Numbered from the stretch's first letter, positions 46,160-56,548 are shown. The stretch: 64,000 nucleotides of DNA from Bacillota bacterium (GCA_029782095.1 JAKOVL010000061.1:1-64000), one strand, 5' to 3'. The notes: generated by a model not told the origin, from the sequence alone. Made by a program: numbers and translations.

Positions 46160-47542
46160 ATGAACCTTCACGCCAGGGGAACCATAAAAGTTGCAGCCGT
46201 GGCCTTAGGCTGCGCCAAAAACCGTGTAGACACCGAGGAAATTTTAGGACTTTTGGGCCGGCACCGCTTTACTATCGCCGCCGCACCTGAAGATGCCGAT
46301 ATTGTTGTGGTCAATACCTGCTCTTTTATTGAATCTGCGCAGCAGGAATCAATAGACGCCATCCTGCAGGCCGCACGCCCGTCAACGGGCTCGCGGCCAA
46401 TCGTTATCGCCGCGGGATGCCTGGTGCAGCATTATGGCGAGGCGCTGCTGCAAAAAATCCCCGAGCTATCTGGGATTATCGGCGTGCACAGCTATAAAGA
46501 GTTGCTCCCCTTTATTAATCGCTGTCTTGCGGGACAGCGCGAAGCCCTAATTTTGCCGCCGGAAAAAAATTACAGCAGCCTGGGGCCGCGCCTGCTGACC
46601 ACACCTGCGCACAGCGTGTATGTAAAAATTGCCGAAGGATGCAGCAACCGCTGCCGCTACTGTCTCATTCCCACAATGCGCGGCCGCAGCCGCAGCCGCA
46701 ACCCGCAGGAGATTATCGATGAGGTAAAAGAACTAGTCGGCGGCGGGGCCCAGGAGATTAACCTGGTAGCCCAGGATACTACCGCATACGGCCTCGACTT
46801 AACCGGAGCCCCCGACCTGGCCGGCCTGCTGAAAATGCTGCTTCGTGCCGTGCCGCAGCTGCCCTGGCTGAGGGTCCTTTATGCTTACCCTTCCCGGGTA
46901 AGCGATGCCTTAATCGACCTCATCGCCGACCGGCCGCAACTGTGCAAGTACCTTGATTTACCCCTGCAGCACGCCCACAGCGAAATCCTGGAGCGCATGG
47001 GCCGCCGCTACGGCACCGCGGAAATTGAAGCGCTGATCGTTAAATTAAGACAGCGCATTCCCGGCTTAGCCTTGCGCGCCACTTATATGACCGGTTTCCC
47101 CGGTGAAAGACGGCGCCATTTCCAGGAGCTTTTACGCTTTATGCAGCGCCACCCCCTGGAGCGGGTGGGTGCATTTGCTTACTCGCCCCAGGAAGGTACG
47201 GCCGCAGCCAGCCTGGACCATCCCGTACCGGCCAGGGTCAGGGAAAAAAGACGCCGCCAGTTGATGCTGCTGCAAAAAAACATCTCTCTGGCCTTGAACC
47301 GCAAGTTGATCGGACGCAGAATGACGCTGCTGGTGGACCGCGTTATTGAAAACACTCCCCACGGCACTTTGTACTACGGCCGCACCCAGTACCAGGCGCC
47401 GGAAGTAGACGGAGGGGTTTACTTTAAAACCGCGTCTGTCTTGAAACCCGGCCAGTGGGTATCCGCTCGCATAGCTGCCGCCAACCCTTATGACCTTCTC
47501 GCCGTCCAGCCGCACCCGGTGCAATTCCCTGCCAGTAAATAA
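46160..47542 (+). CDS. rimO: Ribosomal protein S12 methylthiotransferase
   Basis: ALGCAKNRVDTEEILGLL...KIAEGCSNRCRYCLIPTMRGRSRSR; radical SAM CxxxCxxC and TRAM region. Confidence 0.96.
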   Translation: MNLHARGTIKVAAVALGCAKNRVDTEEILGLLGRHRFTIAAAPEDADIVVVNTCSFIESAQQESIDAILQAARPSTGSRPIVIAAGCLVQHYGEALLQKIPELSGIIGVHSYKELLPFINRCLAGQREALILPPEKNYSSLGPRLLTTPAHSVYVKIAEGCSNRCRYCLIPTMRGRSRSRNPQEIIDEVKELVGGGAQEINLVAQDTTAYGLDLTGAPDLAGLLKMLLRAVPQLPWLRVLYAYPSRVSDALIDLIADRPQLCKYLDLPLQHAHSEILERMGRRYGTAEIEALIVKLRQRIPGLALRATYMTGFPGERRRHFQELLRFMQRHPLERVGAFAYSPQEGTAAASLDHPVPARVREKRRRQLMLLQKNISLALNRKLIGRRMTLLVDRVIENTPHGTLYYGRTQYQAPEVDGGVYFKTASVLKPGQWVSARIAAANPYDLLAVQPHPVQFPASK

Positions 47543-47561
47543 AAAAATAGGAGGAACAGCA

Positions 47562-47603
47562 ATGCTCTGCGGCGGTTGCCGCGGTATAGCTTCTTTGATA
47601 TAA
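47562..47603 (+). CDS. 13-aa micro-ORF MLCGGCRGIASLI (speculative)
   Basis: ATG 7 nt after aggagg; TAA stop; overlaps the downstream promoter. Confidence 0.3.
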   Translation: MLCGGCRGIASLI

Positions 47604-47604
47604 T
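47576..47604 (+). promoter_or_regulatory. Sigma-A promoter for the membrane-protein/FtsH-like pair
   Basis: TTGCCG-17-TATAAT. Confidence 0.75.
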
Positions 47605-47643
47605 TAAGCGCGTACAGTATTATGTAAACAAGAGGCGGGTTAT

Positions 47644-48174
47644 ATGCACGACCTTCGCTGGCCCATAATTATTTCCACCGCGGCACTGGTCCTGGCGCTT
47701 TTTTTTGGAGTCAACTACTACCGCCAGCGCTGCTTAATCGAGGAGCCTTTCCTGGAACAGCTGCAGCAGATGGAGGCTGTTGAGGAGGCGCGCCTGGTAA
47801 AAGACAACGGTGTGGAATGCCTTGAAATCACACCCGCTGGCAGCTACCGGGGTCCATTGCAGGACCTGGTCGCAGAGATCCAGGAGCTTGCTGCAGAGCA
47901 CTACCGGCGGCCGCTGGAAATTACAGTCCGGGACCGGCGCAGCGAGAAGCTGGAAGCTTATGCCCGTACCATTGCACCGGCTCTCTACGAAGGGGCCCGG
48001 CTGGCCAATTACCGCTCCGTGGCCGAAAGCGTTACCGCGGCTGCAGCGGATTACAGCCTGCAGGAGGTTCTTTTCTCCGTTGATTATGAACGGCTTTACC
48101 TGCAGGCCAGAGACGGTGAGTACACCCTTTACCTGATCATCCCTCTGAACCGGGCGGAAGGAGGAGCCTCATGA
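47644..48174 (+). CDS. Uncharacterised single-pass membrane protein
   Basis: N-terminal TM WPIIISTAALVLALFFGVNYY; 4-nt ATGA overlap with the FtsH-like gene. Confidence 0.75.
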   Translation: MHDLRWPIIISTAALVLALFFGVNYYRQRCLIEEPFLEQLQQMEAVEEARLVKDNGVECLEITPAGSYRGPLQDLVAEIQELAAEHYRRPLEITVRDRRSEKLEAYARTIAPALYEGARLANYRSVAESVTAAAADYSLQEVLFSVDYERLYLQARDGEYTLYLIIPLNRAEGGAS

Positions 48175-49652
48175 TCCGTGACATCCTGATAGGGCTGGCG
48201 GCGGCACTGGTAATTCTTTTACTGTGGTACCAGGCCAGCCTGATTCCCATTGTTTTGCTGGCAGGGCTGTTCCTGCTGCTGTTCCGCTTCTCCAATGTCA
48301 AAACACCCCGCTTCAATACTATCGGCAAGGGGCCATACAAGCAGAAGCTGATCGATTTCAACCAGATCGGCGGCCAGGAAGTGGCCAAAAAGGAGCTGTT
48401 AGAGGCCCTCGATTTTGTGGTTCAGCCGCAAAAAATCCGGAAGATGGGCATCAGGCCGTTAAAGGGGTTGATGCTGGTCGGCCCCCCCGGAACGGGGAAA
48501 ACTCTTTTAGCCAAGGCGGCGGCCAGCTACACCGGATCAGTATTCATCAGCGCCGCTGGAAGTGAATTTATCGAGATGTACGCCGGAGTAGGCGCGCAGC
48601 GGGTGAGGCAGCTTTTCGCCCAGTGTCGCAGCAAGGCCAGGCGGGAAAACAAGAAGAGCGCCATCCTGTTTATTGATGAGATTGATATCCTGGGCGGCAA
48701 AAGGGGCATGCACAGCAGCCACCTGGAATATGATCAGACTTTAAACCAGCTGCTGGTGGAGCTGGATGGACTCGGAAGCGACGATGAAGTTAACATCCTG
48801 GTTATCGGCGCCACCAACCGTCCCGAAGTGCTGGATGCAGCTTTAATGCGCCCGGGGCGCTTTGACCGGGTTGTCCACGTTGATTTGCCGGACCTGGAAG
48901 GGCGGCAGCAAATTTTGGCCCTCCACCTGCAAAACAAGCCGGTGGCGGGAACCGTTGACCTGGAAAAGATCGCTAAAGAAACATTCGGCTTTTCCGGAGC
49001 GCACCTGGAAAACCTGGCCAACGAAGCGGCGATCCTGGCCCTGCGGGAAAAAGAGCCGCAGATCCTGGAAAGGCATCTGCTGGAAGCGATAGACAAGGTC
49101 ATTATGGGTGAAAAGCTGGATCGTAAACCGAGCGAAGAAGAGCGCTGGCGCATCGCCGTACATGAAACCGGGCACGCCCTGGTCAGCGAATCCCTTAAGC
49201 CCGGTTCTGTTTCCAGCGTGACCATTACCCCGCGGGGCAAAGCGCTGGGTTATATCCGCCAGCAGCCTGAAAGGGATTATTACCTTTATACCCGGGAGCA
49301 CCTTGATCAGCAAATTGCCGTTTTGCTGGGGGGCGCTGTCAGTGAAAAGCTGCTGCTGGGCAATCGCAGCACCGGCTCCAGCAACGATTTTAACCAGGCG
49401 GTGGAACTGGCCAAAAAAATTATCAGCGCCGGCCTTTCATCTCTCGGCGTGGTTAGCATAAAGGATCTGCCGCGGGGCCTGCTGCACCGCACCATCCAGC
49501 AGATTATTAACAGCCAGGAACAGTGGGTCCACCAATTGCTTTCCAGGCAGCTGGAACTGGTAAAGGAGCTCGCCCGCTGCCTGGCCGATAAAGAGAAAAT
49601 TAGCGGCGACTTTTTGCGGGAAAAAATATCCCGCCACCGGAAAGCCTGCTAG
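48171..49652 (+). CDS. FtsH-like AAA+ zinc metalloprotease lacking a periplasmic domain
   Basis: GPPGTGKTLLAKAAA Walker A, ILFIDEIDILGG Walker B, IGATNRPEVLDAALMRPGRFDR SRH, HETGHALVSE HEXXH. Confidence 0.92.
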   Translation: MIRDILIGLAAALVILLLWYQASLIPIVLLAGLFLLLFRFSNVKTPRFNTIGKGPYKQKLIDFNQIGGQEVAKKELLEALDFVVQPQKIRKMGIRPLKGLMLVGPPGTGKTLLAKAAASYTGSVFISAAGSEFIEMYAGVGAQRVRQLFAQCRSKARRENKKSAILFIDEIDILGGKRGMHSSHLEYDQTLNQLLVELDGLGSDDEVNILVIGATNRPEVLDAALMRPGRFDRVVHVDLPDLEGRQQILALHLQNKPVAGTVDLEKIAKETFGFSGAHLENLANEAAILALREKEPQILERHLLEAIDKVIMGEKLDRKPSEEERWRIAVHETGHALVSESLKPGSVSSVTITPRGKALGYIRQQPERDYYLYTREHLDQQIAVLLGGAVSEKLLLGNRSTGSSNDFNQAVELAKKIISAGLSSLGVVSIKDLPRGLLHRTIQQIINSQEQWVHQLLSRQLELVKELARCLADKEKISGDFLREKISRHRKAC

Positions 49653-49659
49653 CCTGTCG

Positions 49660-49668
49660 TGCTATAAT
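49660..49668 (+). promoter_or_regulatory. Extended -10 promoter for cinA
   Basis: TG-c-TATAAT; no good -35. Confidence 0.5.
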
Positions 49669-49722
49669 GAATTGATAGGGCGTTGGGCCTTTCATACCTA
49701 AAACACGGCAGGGAGAAATGAG

Positions 49723-50967
49723 ATGATCGTTGACCTGATCTGTATCGGCAATGAACTGTTAACCGGCCTGGTAAACAATACCAATGCCGGGTACCTGGCG
49801 CGGCAGCTCAGTTCTGCCGGAATCGCTGTGCGCAAATGCAGCGTGGTGGCCGATGAAGTCGAAGCCATTAAAGAGGCTGTAGCGGAAGGTTTAAGGCGAA
49901 GCGACGCCGCCATTTGCACCGGAGGCCTGGGGCCGACGGACGACGACCTGACACGGGAGGCGGTGTCCGCCATCCTGGAGAGACCGCTGCGGCTGCACCA
50001 GGGCTGGCTGGCCAGGCTGGAAACTTTTTTTGAAACCCGCGGTTACCACCGGATGCCCCCGGCAAACCGCAAGCAGGCGCTGCTGGTTGAAGGAAGCACC
50101 ATTCTGGAAAACCCGCGGGGCACCGCCCCCGGTGCGGTCGTCGAACACGGTCAAAAGCTGGTGATCCTGCTGCCGGGGCCGCCGCAGGAGCTGCAGCCCA
50201 TGTTTGAGGAGCAGGTCCTGCCGCTGCTGAAAGCCCGGCGGCAAGGGCGGATCATGCTCACCAAAACCCTTAAATGCATCGGCCTGGGAGAATCGCTGCT
50301 CGAAGAAAAAATAAAAGCCGTGGGCGAGTGGGAGCAGCCTTCGCTTTCCCTGGTGGCCAGGGGCATGGAAGTGCTGATACAGCTTAAATCCTTCGGTGAA
50401 GTGGAGCAGGCGGCGCAGCTCTTAGAGGCGGCGACGGATATACTGCGCGCCGCCCTGCAGGGTTATCTTTATGGTGAGGATGAGGAGACCCTGGCCGGCG
50501 TGGTGGCAGAGCTGTTTGTGCGCCGCGGCTTAACCCTGGCAGTGGCCGAATCATGCAGCGGCGGCCTGCTCGCAGACACCATTACCGGCATACCAGGCAG
50601 CTCCCGCTTTTTTAAGGGAGGTGCGGTGACCTATAGCCTGGAATCCAAGAGGCTGCTGCCCGGCTTAAGTGAAAAGCTGCTGCAGGAACACGGGGCGGTG
50701 AGCGCCGCCACCGCGGAAGCGATGGCCCGGGGAGTCAGGGATTTCTTTAAGGCCGATGCCGGTGTCGGTATTACGGGAATTGCCGGGCCGGAAAGCGACG
50801 TCTCCGGGCAGCCGGTGGGCCTGGTTTATGTGGCCGTTTCGCTCGGGAGCAGCACGGAGATCCGGGAATTAAATTATGCGGCAACGCGGCGAGCGATCAA
50901 AGAGAGGGCGGTCCAGGCCGCGCTGACGCTGCTCTGGCGCAGGCTTTCTGCAGGAAACGCTCCTTGA
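49723..50967 (+). CDS. cinA: Competence/damage-inducible protein CinA
   Basis: LICIGNELLTGLVNNTNAGYLARQL...TGGLGPTDDDLTREA...AVAESCSGGLLADTITGIPGSS. Confidence 0.95.
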   Translation: MIVDLICIGNELLTGLVNNTNAGYLARQLSSAGIAVRKCSVVADEVEAIKEAVAEGLRRSDAAICTGGLGPTDDDLTREAVSAILERPLRLHQGWLARLETFFETRGYHRMPPANRKQALLVEGSTILENPRGTAPGAVVEHGQKLVILLPGPPQELQPMFEEQVLPLLKARRQGRIMLTKTLKCIGLGESLLEEKIKAVGEWEQPSLSLVARGMEVLIQLKSFGEVEQAAQLLEAATDILRAALQGYLYGEDEETLAGVVAELFVRRGLTLAVAESCSGGLLADTITGIPGSSRFFKGGAVTYSLESKRLLPGLSEKLLQEHGAVSAATAEAMARGVRDFFKADAGVGITGIAGPESDVSGQPVGLVYVAVSLGSSTEIRELNYAATRRAIKERAVQAALTLLWRRLSAGNAP

Positions 50968-51005
50968 AATTAACCTCCGAATCCGGCCGGAAAGGTTGAT
51001 GCCGC

Positions 51006-52400
51006 TTGATCAAAAGATTCCATTGGAACCGGGTTGCAAATGTTATGCTGCTGCTATTCCCGGCAATGGTGGGCCTGTTTATGGCCCTGTCATTCTTTAG
51101 CGCCTCCCGCTTTTCCATAAGCGCTTTTGAATTTTCCGTGGAGCTGATTCCCTTTCAGCGCGGTGATACCATTATCTTCATCCCGCCGGTGGGAGAACTG
51201 CGCGCGGCCACGCACTGGCTGCCGCTTGCCGTAAAGCTTACTTTGCTGAACGTGGACCTGGAAAACCTGGTGGCCGGGCTTGAAACTCTGTCCGCTTCGC
51301 CTGGCATCTCTTTTCTGGAGGAGCAGCTCCGCTCCAGGCTGCACTATTACTTGCTGCGCAACAGCGCCATTACCTTTGTCTGCGGCGGCGGGGCCGTGTA
51401 CCTGGCGAGCCGGATGCGCCATTTAAAACGTGCTCTCCTGGGCGGCCTGCTGACCGCGGTAGTTTTTGTGGCGCTTTTTGGGATCACCGTGATCAGGCCG
51501 TACAACCTGGAAGCCTTTGAAACGCCCCAGTACCGGGGAGCGATCAGCGCCGCTCCATGGGTGGTTAATCTTTCAGAGCAAACCCTCAGCACCATTAAAA
51601 CCCTGGGCCAGCAGCTGGAGCTGATGACCGCCAACCTGCATGATCTCTCCGTGCAGCTGGATCAGGTGCGCCTCAACGAGCCTTACAGCGGCCCGCGGGT
51701 GCTTCATGTTTCCGATATCCATAATAACCCTGCGGCCTTTGATTTTATTGAAAAAGTAGTCTCCAGCTTTGCCATCGATCTGATCATTGACACCGGCGAC
51801 CTGACCGACTACGGGACTGACCTGGAAGCAGAGCTGGTCTCCCGGATGTCATCCCTGCCGGTGCCGTACATCTTTGTGCCCGGAAACCATGACTCGCCCC
51901 GGGTCATCGAAGCCATGCGCCGCAACGGGGCCGTGGTCCTGGAGAATGAAGCAATCGAGCTAAATGGTCTGCTGATTGGCGGTGTGGCCGATCCCTCCGC
52001 AGAAAGTTCGCTCATGGCCGTTGCCCCGGACCAGGATTTAAGTGAAGCAGGGGCTGCGGCCTACGCACATTTTATAGCCGCCGGGACCATGCCTGATGTC
52101 ATCGCCGTGCATAACCCGCTTCTGGGCGCTCCTTTTACCGGGTTGTCGGCGGCCATATTAAGCGGGCACACCCACAGGGCTGAAGTGCGCTTTGAGGAGG
52201 GCAGCGCCCTTATTAACGCCGGCTCGACCGGCGCCGCCGGAGTGCGGGGCTTGCAGTCGCCCCAGGACAACCCCTACAGCATGGTGGTTCTCTATTTCGA
52301 CCGGGATGATGCGGGGCGTCCCTTTCCCGTTATGGCCGATCTGTTGAGCGTGCAGCAGTACCATGACTCATTTACGCTAAAACGCTACTATAACCGCTGA
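51006..52400 (+). CDS. Membrane-anchored metallophosphoesterase
   Basis: N-terminal TMs; VLHVSDIHNN...DTGDLTDYG...FVPGNHDSP...LSGHTHRAEV. Confidence 0.9.
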   Translation: MIKRFHWNRVANVMLLLFPAMVGLFMALSFFSASRFSISAFEFSVELIPFQRGDTIIFIPPVGELRAATHWLPLAVKLTLLNVDLENLVAGLETLSASPGISFLEEQLRSRLHYYLLRNSAITFVCGGGAVYLASRMRHLKRALLGGLLTAVVFVALFGITVIRPYNLEAFETPQYRGAISAAPWVVNLSEQTLSTIKTLGQQLELMTANLHDLSVQLDQVRLNEPYSGPRVLHVSDIHNNPAAFDFIEKVVSSFAIDLIIDTGDLTDYGTDLEAELVSRMSSLPVPYIFVPGNHDSPRVIEAMRRNGAVVLENEAIELNGLLIGGVADPSAESSLMAVAPDQDLSEAGAAAYAHFIAAGTMPDVIAVHNPLLGAPFTGLSAAILSGHTHRAEVRFEEGSALINAGSTGAAGVRGLQSPQDNPYSMVVLYFDRDDAGRPFPVMADLLSVQQYHDSFTLKRYYNR

Positions 52401-52414
52401 CGCCGCGAGATAGA

Positions 52415-52465
52415 TTGGCCGGCAGCCTGGCCAACATGCGAAAGCTGACTTAGACTTCAGCTTTC
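52415..52465. repeat. Two tandem perfect hairpins between metallophosphoesterase and thpR
   Basis: ttggcc-ggcagcct-ggccaa (52415-52434) and gaaagctga-cttagact-tcagctttc (52440-52465). Confidence 0.55.
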
Positions 52466-52484
52466 CCCGACGAGGAGGATGTCG

Positions 52485-53087
52485 ATGCGCCTATTTATAG
52501 CTTTAAGTCTATCCGAGAAGCAAAAAAATGAGCTGCATCGCCTGCAGCAAAGCATCAAGGGCTACCTGGAGGGAGTCAAATGGGTCAGCCCGGAGGGCAT
52601 GCACCTTACTTTAAAATTTTTAGGCGAGGTGGAGCCCGCCCGCATTGAAGCCATCGTTGAAGCGATGGCGGAGGCGGCTCTAACCGTGGAACCTTTTGAT
52701 TTTTCCTTTGGCGGCGGGGGCGCTTTTCCATCCCTGCAAAAAGCGCGGGTAATCTGGGCGGGCCTGCGCGGAGAGGTGGGCAAGGTTGCGGCACTGGCCT
52801 CCAGCCTGGAGGCTGCCCTGGTGCAAAAAGGATTCCCTGCCGAAACCCGGGCCTTCACCCCTCACCTGACCCTGGGCAGGCTGCGCCATCCCTTGCCCGG
52901 GGAAAAAATAAATAAATTTATAGCAGAAGCGCAAACATTTTCTACAGAACTTACCCGGGCAAGGGCCATTACCCTCTACCAGAGCAGGCTTTCCCGCCAG
53001 GGAGCTACATATTCCGTACTGCGGCAAATGAAAATAGGACGCTTTTTAGAAGAAAATGCAGGAAATAAACAGGACGATCAAGAATAG
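52485..53087 (+). CDS. thpR: RNA 2',3'-cyclic phosphodiesterase (2H family)
   Basis: [15 protein letters not shown] and [10 protein letters not shown] motifs. Confidence 0.93.
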   Translation: MRLFIALSLSEKQKNELHRLQQSIKGYLEGVKWVSPEGMHLTLKFLGEVEPARIEAIVEAMAEAALTVEPFDFSFGGGGAFPSLQKARVIWAGLRGEVGKVAALASSLEAALVQKGFPAETRAFTPHLTLGRLRHPLPGEKINKFIAEAQTFSTELTRARAITLYQSRLSRQGATYSVLRQMKIGRFLEENAGNKQDDQE

Positions 53088-53136
53088 AACACCTGTGCAG
53101 CCAGATATTCCAACCCGTGACAAGGGGGTAGCAAAA

Positions 53137-54168
53137 ATGGAAAGGAATAAAGCCCTGGAATCGGCTTTATTGCAAATTGAAAAACAGTTCGGCAAAGGTT
53201 CGATCATGCGCCTGGGCGACTCGGTCAAGCCGGGAATTGAAGTTATTTCTACCGGATGCCTGGCGCTGGATATCGCCTTAGGTGTCGGCGGCTTGCCCCG
53301 GGGCAGGGTCGTCGAAATTTTCGGGCCCGAATCATCAGGGAAGACTACGGTGGCACTGCATGTCATTGCGGAGGCGCAAAAAAACGGCGGGTTCGCCGCT
53401 TTTATCGACGCAGAGCACGCCCTTGACCCTGCTTACGCAGCCAACCTGGGAGTAAATATTGAAGAGCTGCTGGTATCGCAGCCTGATACCGGGGAGCAGG
53501 CCCTGGAAATTGCCGAAGCCCTGGTCCGCAGCGGCGCCATCGATGTCCTGGTCGTCGATTCCGTGGCCGCCCTGGTACCGCGGGCTGAAATTGAAGGAGA
53601 AATGGGAGACGCTCACGTGGGGCTGCAGGCGCGCCTGATGTCTCAAGCCCTGCGCAAACTATCGGGAGCCATCAGCAAATCCAATACTACGGCCATTTTT
53701 ATCAATCAAATCCGTGAGAAAGTGGGGATCATGTTCGGCAACCCCGAAGTGACCCCCGGCGGCAGGGCTTTGAAATTTTACTCCTCCGTGCGCCTGGATG
53801 TGCGCCGGGTTGAAGCGCTAAAGCAGGGAGACAACATTATCGGCAGCCGCACCCGGGCCAAGGTGGTGAAGAATAAAGTGGCGCCGCCCTTTAAGACGGC
53901 AGATTTTGATATTCTGTACGGCCTGGGCATCTCAGCAGAAGGCTCTTTGATCGACATGGGCCTGGAGTGGAAAATTTTGACCAAAAGCGGCGCCTGGTAT
54001 TCTTACGGTGACGAACGCCTCGGGCAGGGAAGGGAAAATGTGCGGGAATGGCTTAAAAACAATCCCGATGTGGCCCGTGAAATTGAGGCCAAAATCCGTG
54101 AAGCCAGCGGGATTGGGAACATCCAGGCTGCGACGGATAATAAAGTCCCGCAGGAAAGTAAAAAATGA
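53137..54168 (+). CDS. recA: Recombinase RecA
   Basis: [29 protein letters not shown]...[17 protein letters not shown]; no intein. Confidence 0.99.
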   Translation: MERNKALESALLQIEKQFGKGSIMRLGDSVKPGIEVISTGCLALDIALGVGGLPRGRVVEIFGPESSGKTTVALHVIAEAQKNGGFAAFIDAEHALDPAYAANLGVNIEELLVSQPDTGEQALEIAEALVRSGAIDVLVVDSVAALVPRAEIEGEMGDAHVGLQARLMSQALRKLSGAISKSNTTAIFINQIREKVGIMFGNPEVTPGGRALKFYSSVRLDVRRVEALKQGDNIIGSRTRAKVVKNKVAPPFKTADFDILYGLGISAEGSLIDMGLEWKILTKSGAWYSYGDERLGQGRENVREWLKNNPDVAREIEAKIREASGIGNIQAATDNKVPQESKK

Positions 54169-54671
54169 AGCCGGCTGCCCCGGACAAGGCTAAAGAGCTG
54201 GCGAAAGCACGAACCCGGGTGCTGCGCTGGTTAAGCTACAGGGCTCGCAGTATCAAAGAAGCGCAGAGCTACCTGGAGCAAAAGGGTTTTCCTGGGCCTG
54301 TAATTGAGGCGGTTCTGGCGGAAATGCGGAAATACCGCTACCTTGACGATGAACGCTTTGCCGACGAATATGTGCAGAACTGCCTGCGCCGCGGCCTCGG
54401 CCCGATCCGGGCGCGCTTTGAATTGCAGAACAAGGGCGTGCACCGCCAGATCATAGACACTGTAGTGGAGCGTTATTTCAGCGAGGAGCTGGATTTAAAA
54501 CGGGCTGTCTCCCTGCTGCAAAAAAGGCTGGAACATGACCGCAGCTGCCGGGATAAAAAATGGCTGCGCCGCCAGGCTTCTTTTTTAAAAAGCAGGGGCT
54601 ACGGTGAAGCGACGGTCATTAAAGCGCTGCAGCGGTTCTACGGCAGGCCGATTGATGAAACCTTGCCTTGA
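54165..54671 (+). CDS. recX: Regulatory protein RecX
   Basis: [51 protein letters not shown]; after recA. Confidence 0.93.
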   Translation: MKPAAPDKAKELAKARTRVLRWLSYRARSIKEAQSYLEQKGFPGPVIEAVLAEMRKYRYLDDERFADEYVQNCLRRGLGPIRARFELQNKGVHRQIIDTVVERYFSEELDLKRAVSLLQKRLEHDRSCRDKKWLRRQASFLKSRGYGEATVIKALQRFYGRPIDETLP

Positions 54672-54696
54672 CATAACATCGGCTACAGAGTACAAT
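54668..54696 (+). promoter_or_regulatory. Sigma-A promoter for rny leader
   Basis: TTGACA (perfect)-17-TACAAT; -35 overlaps the recX stop. Confidence 0.82.
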
Positions 54697-54702
54697 AAAG
54701 TT

Positions 54703-54887
54703 GATTTGTCAGTAATTTTATATGTTTGTGTTTGTAGTTCATAACTGACTTAAAAGAGAATTGTGTTTGGTGCCAGAGGCACTGCGTATAGATGTCAAAA
54801 AGCGCATACGGTATTCAGATAAGGTGTAAGTATACGTCTGATACTAACCTTCTCTTTTAAGCTGTGTTTTGAACACAGCTTTATTGC
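54703..54887 (+). ncRNA. Candidate structured leader RNA or standalone sRNA ending in an intrinsic terminator upstream of rny
   Basis: gtcagt(54708-54713)/actgac(54744-54749); perfect 12-bp stem cttaaaagagaa(54749-54760)/ttctcttttaag(54850-54861); terminator aagctgtgtt-ttg-aacacagctt-tatt (54859-54885). Confidence 0.6.
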
Positions 54888-54920
54888 ATTTAGGACTAAG
54901 AAACGGAGGTGAAAATAGTC

Positions 54921-56456
54921 TTGCTGGAATATGTGATTATAACAGTAGCTACACTGGCGGTAGGTCTTATTGCCGGATACTTTAGCCGCAAACTTATTGC
55001 CGAAGCCCGCATTACTTCCGCTGAAGAGGCAGCGAAAAAAATCATCGAAGAGGCAAAGCAGGAAGCAAACGCCATCAAAAGAGAAAAACAGCTGGAAGCG
55101 AAAGAAGAGGCGCACCGCCTGCGCCATGAAATTGAAAAAGAGTGTAGGGATAGACGCGCCGATTTGCAGCGCATTGAACGGCGGCTGCTTCAAAAAGAGG
55201 AAAATCTTGACCGCAAGATCAATGCCATAGAACGGAAAGAAGAGGATTTAAGGAAAAAGGAAGAGGAGAACCAGCGTACACAGGAAAAACTACAGCAGCT
55301 CTACCTCCAGCAGCTGGCCGAACTGGAACGTGTTTCCGGATTGACCAAGGAAGAGGCCAAGGATATTCTGCTGAAGCGGGCCCGTGAAGAGATCACCCAT
55401 GAAATGGCGGTAATGGTAAAGGAGACAGAAAGCCAGGCCAAGGCTGAGGCCGAAAAGAGGGCCCGTGAAGTGGTGACCATGGCCATACAGCGCTGCGCCG
55501 CCGATCATGTTTCCGAGGCCACTGTTTCAGTGGTCAGCCTGCCCAACGATGAAATGAAAGGGCGCATTATCGGCCGGGAGGGGCGCAATATTCGCACCCT
55601 GGAAACTTTAACCGGCATTGACTTGATTATTGACGATACCCCTGAAGCGGTTATTCTATCCGGTTTTGATCCCATCCGCCGGGAAATAGCCCGGCTGGCC
55701 CTGGAAAAGCTGATCAGCGACGGCCGCATCCACCCCGCCAGGATTGAAGAAATCGTGGAGAAAACCCGCAAAGAAGTGGAAGCGCAAATTAAGGAAGAAG
55801 GGGAGCGGGCCACCTTTGAAACAGGGGTGCACGGCCTACATCCCGAACTGGTGATCCTGCTGGGCAAGCTGCGCTACCGCACCAGCTACGGGCAAAACGT
55901 GCTGCAGCACTCCATCGAAGTGGCCCACCTGGCCGGAACCATGGCCGCAGAGTTAGGGCTGGATATTCATTTTGCCAAGAGGGCCGGCTTGCTGCACGAT
56001 ATCGGCAAGGCGGTAGACCATGAAACCGAAGGATCGCACGTAGTTACCGGAGCTGAGCTGGCCAAGCGCTACAAAGAATCTCCGGAAATTGTCAACGCCA
56101 TTGCCGCGCACCACGGCGATACTGATTTCCATACCTTAGAAGCGGTCCTGATTCAAGCGGCCGATGCCATCTCCGCGGCCCGCCCCGGAGCCAGGCGTGA
56201 AACCCTGGAGGCATATATCAAGAGGCTGGAAAAACTTGAGCAAATAGCCGACTCCTTTGAAGGCGTGGAAAAAGCATACGCCATCCATGCCGGTAGAGAA
56301 ATCAGGATTATGGTTAAACCCGATCGGATTGATGATTATGCCTCCATCCAGATAGCCCGGGATATTGTCAAGAAAATAGAAAGCACCCTCGAATATCCGG
56401 GGCAGATCAAGGTGACCGTGATTCGGGAAACCAGGGCTGTGGACTACGCCAAGTGA
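54921..56456 (+). CDS. rny: Ribonuclease Y
   Basis: N-terminal TM, coiled coil, [45 protein letters not shown]; probable TTG start 54921 (SD cggagg), track start 54909. Confidence 0.96.
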   Translation: MLEYVIITVATLAVGLIAGYFSRKLIAEARITSAEEAAKKIIEEAKQEANAIKREKQLEAKEEAHRLRHEIEKECRDRRADLQRIERRLLQKEENLDRKINAIERKEEDLRKKEEENQRTQEKLQQLYLQQLAELERVSGLTKEEAKDILLKRAREEITHEMAVMVKETESQAKAEAEKRAREVVTMAIQRCAADHVSEATVSVVSLPNDEMKGRIIGREGRNIRTLETLTGIDLIIDDTPEAVILSGFDPIRREIARLALEKLISDGRIHPARIEEIVEKTRKEVEAQIKEEGERATFETGVHGLHPELVILLGKLRYRTSYGQNVLQHSIEVAHLAGTMAAELGLDIHFAKRAGLLHDIGKAVDHETEGSHVVTGAELAKRYKESPEIVNAIAAHHGDTDFHTLEAVLIQAADAISAARPGARRETLEAYIKRLEKLEQIADSFEGVEKAYAIHAGREIRIMVKPDRIDDYASIQIARDIVKKIESTLEYPGQIKVTVIRETRAVDYAK

Positions 56457-56481
56457 TTTCTCAGGCCAAAGACTGTTTCCA

Positions 56482-56507
56482 AAAGTGCCCAACCGGGCAC
56501 TTTTTTT
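56482..56507 (+). terminator. Intrinsic terminator after rny
   Basis: aaagtgccc-aacc-gggcacttt-tttt. Confidence 0.92.
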
Positions 56508-56548
56508 ATGGCCGTGCAGGAATTGACCGATTGTGTATGGAATAATAA

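Noticed and set aside
53087-53098. GAACACCTGTGC as a LexA/DinR box before recA
   Set aside because: Only a partial match to CGAACRNRYGTTYC and located inside the thpR 3' end; too weak to call without a motif scan.
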